From contig JAHLLD010000003.1 in the NCBI GenBank assembly GCA_020444325.1, forward strand, positions 85,572 through 149,571: 64,000 nucleotides of DNA. Reading direction: 5' to 3'. The DNA comes from a bacterium. GTDB lineage: Bacteria > Bacteroidota > Ignavibacteria > SZUA-365. Made by a program: the position numbers and the translations under genes. Below are positions 33,990 through 43,299 of this stretch, piece after piece (the stretch's first letter is position 1; every line of letters begins with the position of its first letter). The notes below the pieces were generated by a model. It saw only the letters and a list, made by a program, of their open reading frames with translations. It had not been told where the DNA came from and made no database searches.

Positions 33990-34448
33990 ATGAACGCTTT
34001 TCGAATACTGATGGTACTTCTCGTCTGTTTGCTGGCCGCCAGCTCGCTGCAGGCGCAGACTGGCACGGGACAGACCGTGAAAGAGCCCAACACGATGTTC
34101 GAGTTGAAGGTTCGTGTGGACGGACATTCGGTCATCATCCGTAATGATGGGGATCAGAATTTCCGGCTCACCTCCATCGGTATTCTCTGGCAGGAGGGAC
34201 GAGGGTACTGGTCAAAGGAACCGGAAGACATGCATGTGCCGGCACATGACAGTTTGCGTGTGCAGTATGCAGACATTGTTGCGAACTATGACCCGAAAAC
34301 CGACGATGGCTATCCACGCGGTGTCATGATGATGCTGGAGAACGAGGATGGGAAAATCGAACCGCTGGCGTTCATCGGGAATGAAGTCGATGGGTACCAG
34401 ATCAACCCGTTGCTCGTCAGGGAAATGAAGCAGCGGCAGGAACGCTAA
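33990..34448 (+). CDS. Small secreted protein of unknown function
   Basis: The protein has 152 residues. The signal peptide FRILMVLLVCLLAASSLQAQ follows the ATG at 33990. The mature part is a single beta-rich domain (VRVDGHSVIIRNDGDQNFRL). I recognise no family. The gene ends tail to tail with the outer-membrane protein gene, the two stops overlapping by 4 bp. Confidence 0.65.
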   Translation: MNAFRILMVLLVCLLAASSLQAQTGTGQTVKEPNTMFELKVRVDGHSVIIRNDGDQNFRLTSIGILWQEGRGYWSKEPEDMHVPAHDSLRVQYADIVANYDPKTDDGYPRGVMMMLENEDGKIEPLAFIGNEVDGYQINPLLVREMKQRQER

Positions 34449-35293
34449 AACGTTGCCCGCGCGCCAACGGATAGGGTGAGGGCGCGCTTGAGTCCGTCAA
34501 AGTTGACATCACGCTGCAGGAGGGGAAGCGCCACCTGTCCGAGAAGCGCGTACGATTCGTTGAGGTCGTACGATGCAGTGCCAAGCACGTTTACCTGCAG
34601 CTGATCACTGTCCTCCACATTGTAGAAGATATCCTGGTTGACAACGAACGGAAACTGGCGACTCGATTCGCCGAGGCGCTTGATCGCGATTACCTCGAGT
34701 CCGAACCCGATGTCACTGATGAAACTGCTGTATCCGACCCGCCCGATAAAATCGTCACTGCGCTCGAGCCGGTCGATGCGATTGTCGCTGCGTCCTGTGC
34801 TCAGCTGATATCCGATAGCGAACAGCCATTCCGCGTATTCATACGAAGCGCCAAGGATCAGGTCATTGGTGCCGAGTCCGGGCTGATACGCCTGGGGAAG
34901 ATTGTCCTCATTCACCGGTCCCGTAGCCAGTTTCCCGCCTGCCTGCAGGAAGAGCTGCTGCTGATGCTCCTGCCATACGCGCTGACGCCAGAGCAGGATG
35001 AGATCCCCGATGCCGCTGGTGCTGCCCAAAGGACCGTCAATGGTCCTGTACGGCAGGCGGACAATCAGTGCGGAATTCTCAAACAGATCCACCAGAGCAT
35101 CCAGCTGAATGGTGTGGAATGTGAGATCCTCATCGCCGCCGGACTGTCCATAAACGTAACGCAGCGCGACCTGATGACGTGAGTTCGTGGGAGCCGCACC
35201 GATAACGCAGGCGCCCGCATCCGAACACTGGGCAGTGACGTCCTGCGAGATAAATCCAAGCAGCAGGAGGAGCAGAAGTAGGCTTTTCCGCAT
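34445..35293 (-). CDS. Outer-membrane beta-barrel protein
   Basis: The protein has 282 residues. A signal peptide (LLLLLLLLGFISQDVTAQ) is followed by alternating hydrophobic/polar strands such as HQVALRYVYGQSGG, ALIVRLPYRTIDG and GDLILLWRQRVW, and the chain ends in a Phe (ARATF), as outer-membrane barrels do. It resembles proteins often annotated as putative metal-resistance or transporter barrels (MtrB/PioB-like or transporter family), but no specific role can be given. The start at 35293 opens into the signal peptide; a longer frame would have none. Confidence 0.72.
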   Translation of the reverse strand: MRKSLLLLLLLLGFISQDVTAQCSDAGACVIGAAPTNSRHQVALRYVYGQSGGDEDLTFHTIQLDALVDLFENSALIVRLPYRTIDGPLGSTSGIGDLILLWRQRVWQEHQQQLFLQAGGKLATGPVNEDNLPQAYQPGLGTNDLILGASYEYAEWLFAIGYQLSTGRSDNRIDRLERSDDFIGRVGYSSFISDIGFGLEVIAIKRLGESSRQFPFVVNQDIFYNVEDSDQLQVNVLGTASYDLNESYALLGQVALPLLQRDVNFDGLKRALTLSVGARATF

Positions 35294-35433
35294 AGATGGC
35301 CTCAAAAATTGAAGTTGAACGTTCTGCATTCCCAACATGCACGGGTCGCAGGTTGTTCCTCGTAAGGGGGAAATGTATATTTCAAGATGTAATTGATCCA
35401 TGAAAATCGCTTTTCCATCAACGAGTTACCTCC

Positions 35434-37149
35434 ATGCGCCTCTCTCAGTACTTCATTCCCACACTCAAGGAAATTCCCGCAGAAGCGGTCATTCCCAGTC
35501 ACCAGCTCATGCTGCGCTCAGGCATGATTCGCGGACTCTCGTCCGGAATCTACTCACTGCTTCCGCTTGGCTACCGGGTCTGGAAGAAGGTCATGACTAT
35601 CATTCGCGAAGAAATGGACGGGATAGGCGGCATGGAACTGCATCTCCCGGCCCTCAATCCGAAGGAGATCTGGGAAGAAACCAATCGCGTCGAGGCCTTC
35701 GGCGACACCATGTTCCATATCAAGAATCGTGAACTGGTGCTGGCCCCGACGCATGAAGAGATCATCACACATCTCGCGCAGGCTTTCGTGCACTCGTACA
35801 AGGATATGCCGCAGATCTGGTATCAGATTCAGACGAAATTCCGCAACGAACCCCGCCCGAAATCCGGTGTCATTCGCAGTCGCCAGTTCCTGATGAAAGA
35901 TGCGTATTCCCTCGACAATAGCTGGGAGGGACTCGACGAGAGCTATCAGAAACACTACGATGCGTATTGTCGCATTTACTCGCGCTGTGGACTCAATTAC
36001 TTCGTGGTTGGTGCTTCCAGCGGTGCCATGGGTGGTACGGGATCACAGGAATTCATGGTGGAATCCGATGCCGGTGAGGACCTCTGCGCTTTCAACCTCG
36101 AAAGCGGATATGCCGCCAATATCGAGGTGGCGACGTCACAGCTGCCCGCGGTCACACGGTTGGATGAAAACCCCGCGGCCGAGAAATTCGACACGCCCAA
36201 TGCAAAGTCCATCGATGACCTGGTCGAACAGCACGGTGTAATTGAAGAGCGCTGCGCCAAGGCGCTGGTGTATTTCGCAGACGATCAGCCCTGGCTGATT
36301 TTCATGTCGGGCAACGATCAGCTCAATGAAGCCAAGCTGCAGGGCGTCCTCAAAGCCAATATCATTCGTCCCGCGCACGATGAAGAACTGCTGGCCCTTA
36401 CCGGAGCAAATGCCGGTTCCATCGGACCAATCAATCTCAAGACGAAGCTGCGTCAGATCGCAGATCTGCGTCTGAAGAACGCCAACAATCTGGTCAGTGG
36501 CGCCAATGAGAACGGCTTCCATTATCGCCATATCGATATCGATCGCGACGCCGACATCGAGTCCTATTACGATCTGCGTACCGTCATCGAGGGTGAACCC
36601 GATCCGGTGAAGGGACTGCCTCTCAACGTGAAAAAAGCCATCGAGGTGGGACACATTTTCAAACTCGGAACGAAGTACTCCGAGGCGCTCAAGGCCAATT
36701 TCCTTGATGCGGAAGGCAAGGAACATCCCATTATCATGGGCAGCTACGGTATCGGAGTCGAACGCATCGTCGCCTGTCATATTGAACAGCGGCATGACAA
36801 GGATGGTATCTGCTGGCATCCGTCAATCGCACCCTTCCAGATCCAGGTTACCGGACTGAAGGTCGAAAGCGATATGGTGCGTGAGCATGCCGAGAAGATT
36901 ACGGCCGACCTGGAAGGCGCAGGACTCGAGGTGCTCTATGATGATCGCACTGGTGTCAGTCCAGGCTTCAAATTCAAGGACGCCGACCTGCTGGGTATGC
37001 CGGTGAATGTGATTGTCGGCGAAAAACATCTCAAGGACGGCAACGTTGAGATCAAGGTGCGCCACAGTGGAGAACGTCATGTGCTTCCCCTGGCGGACGT
37101 CGTCTCGAAGTGTGAGAATTTGGTTACAGAGCTGATGGAAGAGAACTAA
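35434..37149 (+). CDS. proS: Prolyl-tRNA synthetase (bacterial type)
   Basis: The protein has 571 residues, the usual bacterial length. It has class II motifs: LRSGMIRGLSSGIYSLLPLG, TKFRNEPRPKSGVIRSRQFLMKDAYS (motif 2) and MGSYGIGVERIV (motif 3). The YbaK-like editing insertion lies between motifs 2 and 3 (about 230-380), and the C-terminal anticodon-binding domain ends the chain. It charges tRNA-Pro and clears Ala-tRNA-Pro. Confidence 0.97.
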   Translation: MRLSQYFIPTLKEIPAEAVIPSHQLMLRSGMIRGLSSGIYSLLPLGYRVWKKVMTIIREEMDGIGGMELHLPALNPKEIWEETNRVEAFGDTMFHIKNRELVLAPTHEEIITHLAQAFVHSYKDMPQIWYQIQTKFRNEPRPKSGVIRSRQFLMKDAYSLDNSWEGLDESYQKHYDAYCRIYSRCGLNYFVVGASSGAMGGTGSQEFMVESDAGEDLCAFNLESGYAANIEVATSQLPAVTRLDENPAAEKFDTPNAKSIDDLVEQHGVIEERCAKALVYFADDQPWLIFMSGNDQLNEAKLQGVLKANIIRPAHDEELLALTGANAGSIGPINLKTKLRQIADLRLKNANNLVSGANENGFHYRHIDIDRDADIESYYDLRTVIEGEPDPVKGLPLNVKKAIEVGHIFKLGTKYSEALKANFLDAEGKEHPIIMGSYGIGVERIVACHIEQRHDKDGICWHPSIAPFQIQVTGLKVESDMVREHAEKITADLEGAGLEVLYDDRTGVSPGFKFKDADLLGMPVNVIVGEKHLKDGNVEIKVRHSGERHVLPLADVVSKCENLVTELMEEN

Positions 37150-37218
37150 ACCGCAAGCTCCGATGTTCTGCTATCAATGAGAAGATCCATCAACTTTCAC
37201 TTAATACGAGGCTAGTAC

Positions 37219-37737
37219 ATGCTGAGCAAAACCATGGTCGAGAAGCTCAACGACCAGATCAACATCGAGTTTGAATCCTCGAATCTCTACCTGCAGATGG
37301 CCGCCTGGTGCGCCTGGAAAGGATACGAGGGTGGAGAGACTTTCCTGCGCATGCATTCCGAGGAAGAGCGTATGCACATGATGAAGCTTTTCAGCTATGT
37401 CGGTGAAACCGGTGCCCTCGCGAAAATCGGCAGCACGGAGCAGCCGAAGCTCGAGTTTGAATCCCTTTCCGACATGTTTGAGCAGATTCTCTCGCATGAG
37501 AAATTTGTGACCAGTAAGATTAACGAATTGGTTGCGTCCGCTTACGAGGAAAAGGATTTCTCGACGCTGAATTTCCTCCAGTGGTACGTCGCTGAGCAGC
37601 ATGAGGAAGAGACGCTCTTTAATGCACTCCTCGACAAGATCAAGCTGATCGGACACGACGGCCGCGGACTGTACCTCATCGACAAGGAACTCGGCAAGCA
37701 GGCTGCACGCGCCGCTGCCGCTCCCGCCGGTGAATAA
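37219..37737 (+). CDS. ftnA: Non-heme ferritin
   Basis: The protein has 172 residues. Ferroxidase ligands are at the same positions as E. coli FtnA: Glu17, Glu50, His53, Glu94, Gln127 and Glu130. It stores iron as a ferric core inside a 24-subunit shell. The C-terminus adds a short Ala/Pro-rich tail (AARAAAAPAGE). A GAGG site precedes the ATG; it lies 69 bp after proS. Confidence 0.96.
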   Translation: MLSKTMVEKLNDQINIEFESSNLYLQMAAWCAWKGYEGGETFLRMHSEEERMHMMKLFSYVGETGALAKIGSTEQPKLEFESLSDMFEQILSHEKFVTSKINELVASAYEEKDFSTLNFLQWYVAEQHEEETLFNALLDKIKLIGHDGRGLYLIDKELGKQAARAAAAPAGE

Positions 37738-37762
37738 GTCCTGACAAGTATTTTCTGCAATA

Positions 37763-37795
37763 GCGGTCCCGTGTTGAACGGGACCGTTCTTGCAT
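37763..37795 (+). terminator. Intrinsic terminator after ftnA
   Basis: GCGGTCCCGT (37763-37772) pairs with ACGGGACCGT (37778-37787), followed by TCTTGC; the T-tail is weak. Confidence 0.75.
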
Positions 37796-37799
37796 ACAG

Positions 37800-37828
37800 T
37801 TGCCTTTGACTCCTGTTTGATGTACAAT
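37800..37828 (+). promoter_or_regulatory. Candidate promoter for ppa
   Basis: TTGCCT (37800-37805), 17 bp, TACAAT (37823-37828), 48 bp before the pyrophosphatase ATG. Confidence 0.42.
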
Positions 37829-37875
37829 GGGAGGCGAAAAACCCCCGCTTTCAAAACCATTCTCAGTAGAACACC

Positions 37876-38487
37876 ATGGCCTTTCCCGCACCTTTTTATC
37901 GTTGGCGTCCCCATCCCTGGCATGGACTCGAAGCAGGACAGACGCCACCTTCGCTCGTCAATGCATATATCGAAATCACGCCATTCGACATGGTCAAATA
38001 TGAACTCGACAAGCTGACGGGATACCTGCATGTCGATCGTCCACAGCGCTCTTCCGCGCTGCCACCGACGCTGTACGGGTTTGTTCCGCGAACCTTCTGC
38101 GGACGCCGGGTCGGCGCGCTTATGCCGAGCGCGGAGAAAGGAGATGGCGACCCGCTCGATATCTGCGTGCTCAGCGAGCGTCCGATCAATCGCTCTGACG
38201 TCGTGCTGCAGGCGCGCGTAGTCGGCGGACTCGCGATGAATGATCACGGGGAGGCGGACGACAAGATCATCGCCGTGCTCAACAAGGACAGCTTCTGGGC
38301 GAATGTGAAGGATATCAACGAGCTTCCACCTGTGCTTGTCGAGCGTCTGCGACACTATTTCAGCACCTACAAGCTCGTCCACGGTGAACCCCACCACGTC
38401 TCCATCGAACGCGTCTACGGCCGCGAAGAGGCGGAAAATGTCATCCTCGCCGCCATGGAAGATTACCAGGAGGAATACGGGGAGTAG
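37876..38487 (+). CDS. ppa: Inorganic pyrophosphatase, family I
   Basis: The protein has 203 residues. The metal-binding [10 protein letters not shown] (family I D-x-D-P-x-D signature) and the conserved K-Y-E-L-D near the N-terminus are present, with the typical [11 protein letters not shown] substrate loop. It hydrolyses pyrophosphate to drive biosynthesis. The protein is soluble and cytoplasmic. It ends just before a repeat element. Confidence 0.93.
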   Translation: MAFPAPFYRWRPHPWHGLEAGQTPPSLVNAYIEITPFDMVKYELDKLTGYLHVDRPQRSSALPPTLYGFVPRTFCGRRVGALMPSAEKGDGDPLDICVLSERPINRSDVVLQARVVGGLAMNDHGEADDKIIAVLNKDSFWANVKDINELPPVLVERLRHYFSTYKLVHGEPHHVSIERVYGREEAENVILAAMEDYQEEYGE

Positions 38488-38494
38488 GAAGGGT

Positions 38495-38650
38495 CAGATT
38501 ACAAATTGCAGATTACAAATTGCAGATTACTGCAAGCAGATTTCTGCAATCTGTCAACAGGGATTGATTCCACGTTGCCACCAGGCCTTCGGGGACACGA
38601 CATGGGAATCAATCCCTGCTCCTGATAAGTTCGGGATCTGCAATCTGCAA
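38495..38650. repeat. Composite repeat element filling a convergent gap
   Basis: Two direct 14-bp units CAGATTACAAATTG (38495-38508, 38509-38522) plus a partial third are followed by a 14-bp inverted pair CAGGGATTGATTCC (38558-38571) / GGAATCAATCCCTG (38605-38618). Flanking AATCTGCAATT-type sequence on the right mirrors the left units. It fills the space between ppa and the convergent gene ending at 38651. It has no gene. Confidence 0.75.
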
Positions 38651-41413
38651 TTATTTGAGCACCATCATCTTCTTCGTGACGCGGGTGTTGCCGTAGGTGA
38701 GGTGATAGAAGTAGGCACCGCTGGGGATGGCGGTGGCGTCGAAGAACACGTGATGCGTGCCGGCATGCTGCTGACGGTCGACGAGTGTACTGACCGTGTT
38801 GCCGAGCGCATCGGTGATTTTCAGCTGCACAGCACCGGTATGAGGCAATGTGTAGCGGATCGTTGTTACGGGGTTGAAGGGGTTGGGGTAATTCTGCTCA
38901 AGTGTGAAGTCGGAAGCGACAGCATCCCGGATTTCTACAGGAATTTCATTTGAATATGTTTCGCTGCCGTCGGTATCAACCTGCTTGAGTCTGTAGTAGA
39001 GCAGATCGCCTGCGGGAAGGGCGTTGTCGACATGCGAGTACAGCTGCAATCCTGCCGAGCTGCCTTTTCCATCAACAAATGCGATTTCTTCCCAGCCGCC
39101 GAAACGGGTACGGCGTTCAACGGCAAACCCGCGGTTGTTGGATTCATGTGACGTTCTCCAGTCAAGACGTACATTGCTGCCATCTCTCCGTGCCGACAGG
39201 TTGAGCAGCTCGACGCCGAGGGTGACGCCCAGACTGTAGACACTGCGTCCATGCGTGGCCGCATACAGCTTCCCCGTTGTGGGATGCAGTTCGAGATCGA
39301 CAACGACGACCTTGGGCATTCCGTCGCCCAGGATTTCCCAGTTCTCTCCGCCATCCGTTGTCGCATACACGCCGAAATCGGTGCCGACGAACAGTTCATT
39401 CGGCATTCCGTAGTTGATGGCCAGCGCATTGGTGGGAATGGCCGGCAGATTCCCTGAGATACTTTCCCATGTTTCCCCGGCATCCGTAGTTTTGAAAACG
39501 CTTTCGTCGATGTAGTGCGAGAAGCACGCGTACACCGTGTTCGGATCGGTCGGATGGAAAACGATATCATTCGTATTCCTGCCCGAGGGCAGACCTTCGG
39601 CTTTCAGATCCCAGTGGCTCCCGGCATCGGTCGTCCGGTATATCTGTCCGTTGGTGTTGCCGACATACATGATATCAGGGTTCAGCGGGGAGACGGCGAT
39701 GTAGGTGATGCTCTTGGATGAATCCATATCCCCGTGAAACGGTACCCAGAGCAAGCCACGATTCGTCGTCTTATAGAGCTGCTTCGTTGTGGCGGTAAAG
39801 AGGATTGAAGGATCGGTGGGATGAATTTCGACCGGCGTCACCCAGCGTCCCTTCCCGTAAAGTCCGTCATTGATCCCGGTCCAGTTTTTTCCACCGTTCA
39901 CGGTGCGCAGATGAGATCCGTTCTGATACTCGGCATACTTGATGTTCGGGTCTTCGTAATCGAACACGCAATATCCGCCGTCACCGCCTGTCTGATGTTC
40001 CCAGTTTGCGTGAGCGGTATCAGAGCCGTGGTTACTCCCGTTGTCCTGCGTTCCTCCCATCATGTCTCCCGGGTTGGGAAGAGAAATGCCCAGCTCATAG
40101 AACTGTGTGATTGCGATATCGTCGTTGCGCGAGCGGTAGGTGATACCTCCGTTGTCCGAAACATACAGTCCGCCGTCATTGCCGACGAAGCAAATGTCGG
40201 GTGAGGAAGGACTGAATTCGATGGCATGCTGATCCACATGCAAACCGCCGCGCGGCGAAAAATTCCGTCCGCCGTCCAGGCTCAGATACAGTCCGACACC
40301 GCCTGCAAGCAGCATATTGGGATTCATGGGATGCACGGCAATCTCGCAGTTGTACCAGCCGTAGGTGTTGAAGAAGTTCCGCGGGTTGTCCGCCGGCATG
40401 GTTCGTTCCCAGCTCTCCCCGCCGTCCGTACTTTTCATGACAGCAAGTGTCTTGTTCTTGTAAGGATCCTTGGAACCGGTCAGAAGCGCGTAGATGATCT
40501 CAGGCTGTGATCTGCAGAGGTCGACGGCGCAGCGGCCGATGCTGTCCGTTCCCACGCCCATGTCGAGCACCTCCCAGGTGCGTCCGGTATCTATCGAGCG
40601 AAGGATGCCGGCATTCTGTACCGCGGCATAGATGAGTGAATCGGAGGTCGGATGCAGGACGAGGTCATGGGCCACGCCGCCACGTGTCTTTTCCCAGCTC
40701 ACGCCACCGTCGGTGGAGCGGAAGAGTCCCTGCCGTGCCGCGACGAAAACGATGCTGTCGATGCTGTGATGCACACGAATACAGCCGATGTTTTTCGCAA
40801 AGTTATTGCTGATCACATCCCAGGTCGCACCTGCATCCGTGGACTTCACAACGCCGACTCCGGGATAGGAATCCGCACTGCCATTGGCTTCACCAGTACC
40901 AACGTAAATGATATCAGGGTTGCTCGGGTCGATGTCGATGCTTCCCATCGCCATGGTAGGCAGATCATCTGCTACAGGATAAAAATGGGGCACGTCGGCC
41001 GTGGCGTTGGTGGATTTCCAGATCCCGCCGTCAGCGGCGGTGAAGTATACAATGCTGGAGTCCGTCGGATGGATGGCAACACCGGTGAGGCGTCCCCCGA
41101 TATTGGAGGGTCCCACGAGCTGCCATGCTGCAGCCGCGGTGCCGTTTTTCTTGGAAAGGGAGACCGCGGGACGGTAGACGGACATCTTCTGTGTCTGCCG
41201 CCAGGCTTCCATGCGTGCTCCTTCCGGTATGGTCCCATCAGCCTCCTCGCGTCCATCGCGGAACCAGCGATAGCGTTGATGAATCCACTCTTCGCTGTCT
41301 CTGTAGAGCGAAAGCTGATCTGCGGGTTCTACCGGATTGTAGGGAATATCGGATTGTGCGAAAACGGGGAGTGCTGTAGCGAACAGCAGAAGAAGGGTGG
41401 CAAACGTCTTCAT
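38651..41413 (-). CDS. Very large secreted VPS10/sialidase-like propeller protein with T9SS domain
   Basis: The protein has 920 residues with a signal peptide (FATLLLLFATALPVFAQ). Many repeats of the form S-T-D-x-G-x-x-W follow (KSTDAGATWD, RSTDGGVSWEK, KSTDGGESWER, KTTDAGETWES), interleaved with PTDSSIVYFTA / PSNPDIIYVGTGE segments. This is the pattern of VPS10/sialidase-related propellers, probably two. A FnIII-like region (about 770-835) precedes a T9SS type A domain (NYPNPFNPVTTIRYTLP, LTYGNTRVTKKMMVLK). It is likely exported to the surface; its target is unknown. The start at 41413 opens the signal peptide. Confidence 0.88.
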   Translation of the reverse strand: MKTFATLLLLFATALPVFAQSDIPYNPVEPADQLSLYRDSEEWIHQRYRWFRDGREEADGTIPEGARMEAWRQTQKMSVYRPAVSLSKKNGTAAAAWQLVGPSNIGGRLTGVAIHPTDSSIVYFTAADGGIWKSTNATADVPHFYPVADDLPTMAMGSIDIDPSNPDIIYVGTGEANGSADSYPGVGVVKSTDAGATWDVISNNFAKNIGCIRVHHSIDSIVFVAARQGLFRSTDGGVSWEKTRGGVAHDLVLHPTSDSLIYAAVQNAGILRSIDTGRTWEVLDMGVGTDSIGRCAVDLCRSQPEIIYALLTGSKDPYKNKTLAVMKSTDGGESWERTMPADNPRNFFNTYGWYNCEIAVHPMNPNMLLAGGVGLYLSLDGGRNFSPRGGLHVDQHAIEFSPSSPDICFVGNDGGLYVSDNGGITYRSRNDDIAITQFYELGISLPNPGDMMGGTQDNGSNHGSDTAHANWEHQTGGDGGYCVFDYEDPNIKYAEYQNGSHLRTVNGGKNWTGINDGLYGKGRWVTPVEIHPTDPSILFTATTKQLYKTTNRGLLWVPFHGDMDSSKSITYIAVSPLNPDIMYVGNTNGQIYRTTDAGSHWDLKAEGLPSGRNTNDIVFHPTDPNTVYACFSHYIDESVFKTTDAGETWESISGNLPAIPTNALAINYGMPNELFVGTDFGVYATTDGGENWEILGDGMPKVVVVDLELHPTTGKLYAATHGRSVYSLGVTLGVELLNLSARRDGSNVRLDWRTSHESNNRGFAVERRTRFGGWEEIAFVDGKGSSAGLQLYSHVDNALPAGDLLYYRLKQVDTDGSETYSNEIPVEIRDAVASDFTLEQNYPNPFNPVTTIRYTLPHTGAVQLKITDALGNTVSTLVDRQQHAGTHHVFFDATAIPSGAYFYHLTYGNTRVTKKMMVLK

Positions 41414-41534
41414 GGCTTTTGCAGCATTGTGAGTGAGCGAGATCTGGCGGCGCAGGATTCCGGGCTGGAATCTGCATCCGGCTATTACAGCAATATCTCC
41501 ACTCGTAGAAGCAAATCCAAGAAAAAACGGTCGA

Positions 41535-43298
41535 TTACTGCGATTGGCGAATCTCCAGCGCATGCATGTCTATAATCACATCACCATTGATGGCATGGAT
41601 GGTGAGCATGCCGCTGCCGAGCTCGGAGGTGAGTCGCGGACTGTCGAAGAGCTTATCCTTTGCCATGCCGATGGTGTTGCCATTGACGGTGCGTTGGCCG
41701 TGGTAGGTGAAATCGAGTTTCTCTCCGTCCATCGTCGTGTAGCGGATGCGCATGTCGCTGTCGAACGCAGAGGTGTCGATGACGGTTTTATGCAGTTTCT
41801 GCATAAAACTCTTGAAGGAACCGGCTTCGTTACGTCCGATCACCTGAACGATGACGCCATTGCGCAGCTCATTCGAGACGAAAAGCGGCTTCCCCTGGCT
41901 GTCGGCGATACGGAATTTCTTCAGCGGATACATCCCGATGTACACATCTCCCGTATTGATACTGATCCATCCTGACTTGAGCGTATCGACACGCATGTCC
42001 CTGGGATCAGCGGGCAGGTAGCCTATGATGAGCGGAAAGCGCTTCACCTCCTCGAGGTCATAAAGCGCAATGAGGGTGTTCCTGTGCTGGAAGACATCCT
42101 CGAATGGCGATCCCCCGACCATTTTCGTCACGGTATCGTAGTACGGATCGACCAGGCCGATATTGCGGAACGCGATTTCATCGCTGTGGGGAAGAAACGG
42201 CAGCAGGGAGGCGGGGTCGGACCACGGGTGCATCACGAACAGATTCGCGGCGCTGGTCGGATCTTCAGGGATCCATGTTACATCCCAGCTGTGCTGCTCG
42301 CGCGCCTGCACTTTTCCGCCCGGGATGGAGCCGAGTGCGTACAGTGGATCCATGTAGGTGTAACGGACGACATCGTCGACGACAGGTACGAGTCCGCTCC
42401 GAATCTGTTTCGCGGGACGCTTGCGCTCCCAGCTCTCATACGGTTCGCGGCGGACGGTGGCGAGTTCGACAATCGCAGGGTGCGGCTGGAAATCGCTCAA
42501 CAGAGCGAAATACTGTGCGCGGCCGTATACCCTCGGTCCATCTCCAAAATACAGCCAGGCGATCGATGACATCCCGTTCGCGACGGGAAGCGAGAGAGTC
42601 GCCGGGTCACGTTTCTCGCGCGAATGCGCGCCGCAGTAACTGCCGTTGAGATAATCATGCGCAAAATCGGCCAGCAGCCACTGCGCCATGAGTTCAGCCC
42701 GCAGGCGGAGATCTTCGTCTCGCGCGAAATCCCGCAGCAGAAGCATGGACATGAAGAACATGCTGGCGTAGGTGGGGGAGTCGAACTCCCGCTGTCCTCT
42801 CTCGGTGCTTTCGCGTATCCAGTTCAGAAGAAAATCCTGTGCGTCATGCACATTTTCTTCCCGGGATTTTCCATTGAAAAAATGTGCGTCGGGACTGAAG
42901 TATGTCGATGCGAGATACAGCGCGGTGTAATACGCGACGCGCTCGTGCTCGCCCTGCAGGGGACGAATGGGGAAAAATTCCCAGATGGATTCGATACGCT
43001 CCCGCAGGCTGTCGCTGAGTTGCGGCCGCACATGGATGTACGAAGCCGTCATCTGAAAGCGCTCAATGACATCGGGCGAAACACTCGATGTGAGTGCACC
43101 CAGCATTGCGAGTCCTTCCTCACGATGTACGGTATCGAGAACGCGTGCCGTCGCGGCAGGATAGTTGGCGTCGATGTCAGCCGTCGTAAAGAAGGTGCGT
43201 ATGCTGTCACGCCGCACGGAGATATCAAGCTGTGCGGCCACGGGCTGTGTGGCAGCAATCGAGAGAAAGAGTATGAAGAGAAGGGCTTTAGCTTTCAT
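41535..43298 (-). CDS. Secreted protein of unknown function, possibly alpha/alpha-toroid
   Basis: The protein has 587 residues with a signal peptide (MKAKALLFILFLSIAATQPVAAQ cleavage region). The central part is helix-rich (AELMAQWLLADFAHDYLNGSY, ANGMSSIAWLYFGDGPRVYG), resembling polysaccharide-lyase or heparinase-like toroids, followed by a beta-rich C-terminal half. I cannot assign a family. A repeated palindrome (41786-41808) is read in frame as MQKLH at about residue 500. It begins 1 bp after the stop of the upstream propeller gene, so the genes are translationally coupled. Confidence 0.7.
   Translation of the reverse strand: MKAKALLFILFLSIAATQPVAAQLDISVRRDSIRTFFTTADIDANYPAATARVLDTVHREEGLAMLGALTSSVSPDVIERFQMTASYIHVRPQLSDSLRERIESIWEFFPIRPLQGEHERVAYYTALYLASTYFSPDAHFFNGKSREENVHDAQDFLLNWIRESTERGQREFDSPTYASMFFMSMLLLRDFARDEDLRLRAELMAQWLLADFAHDYLNGSYCGAHSREKRDPATLSLPVANGMSSIAWLYFGDGPRVYGRAQYFALLSDFQPHPAIVELATVRREPYESWERKRPAKQIRSGLVPVVDDVVRYTYMDPLYALGSIPGGKVQAREQHSWDVTWIPEDPTSAANLFVMHPWSDPASLLPFLPHSDEIAFRNIGLVDPYYDTVTKMVGGSPFEDVFQHRNTLIALYDLEEVKRFPLIIGYLPADPRDMRVDTLKSGWISINTGDVYIGMYPLKKFRIADSQGKPLFVSNELRNGVIVQVIGRNEAGSFKSFMQKLHKTVIDTSAFDSDMRIRYTTMDGEKLDFTYHGQRTVNGNTIGMAKDKLFDSPRLTSELGSGMLTIHAINGDVIIDMHALEIRQSQ
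41786..41808. repeat. Single copy of the 17-bp palindrome, extended to 23 bp, inside a CDS
   Basis: TTTTATGCAG-TTT-CTGCATAAAA has perfect 10-bp arms. It lies within the gene at 41535-43298, read as F-M-Q-K-L-H-K on that strand. Confidence 0.85.
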
Positions 43299-43299
43299 G

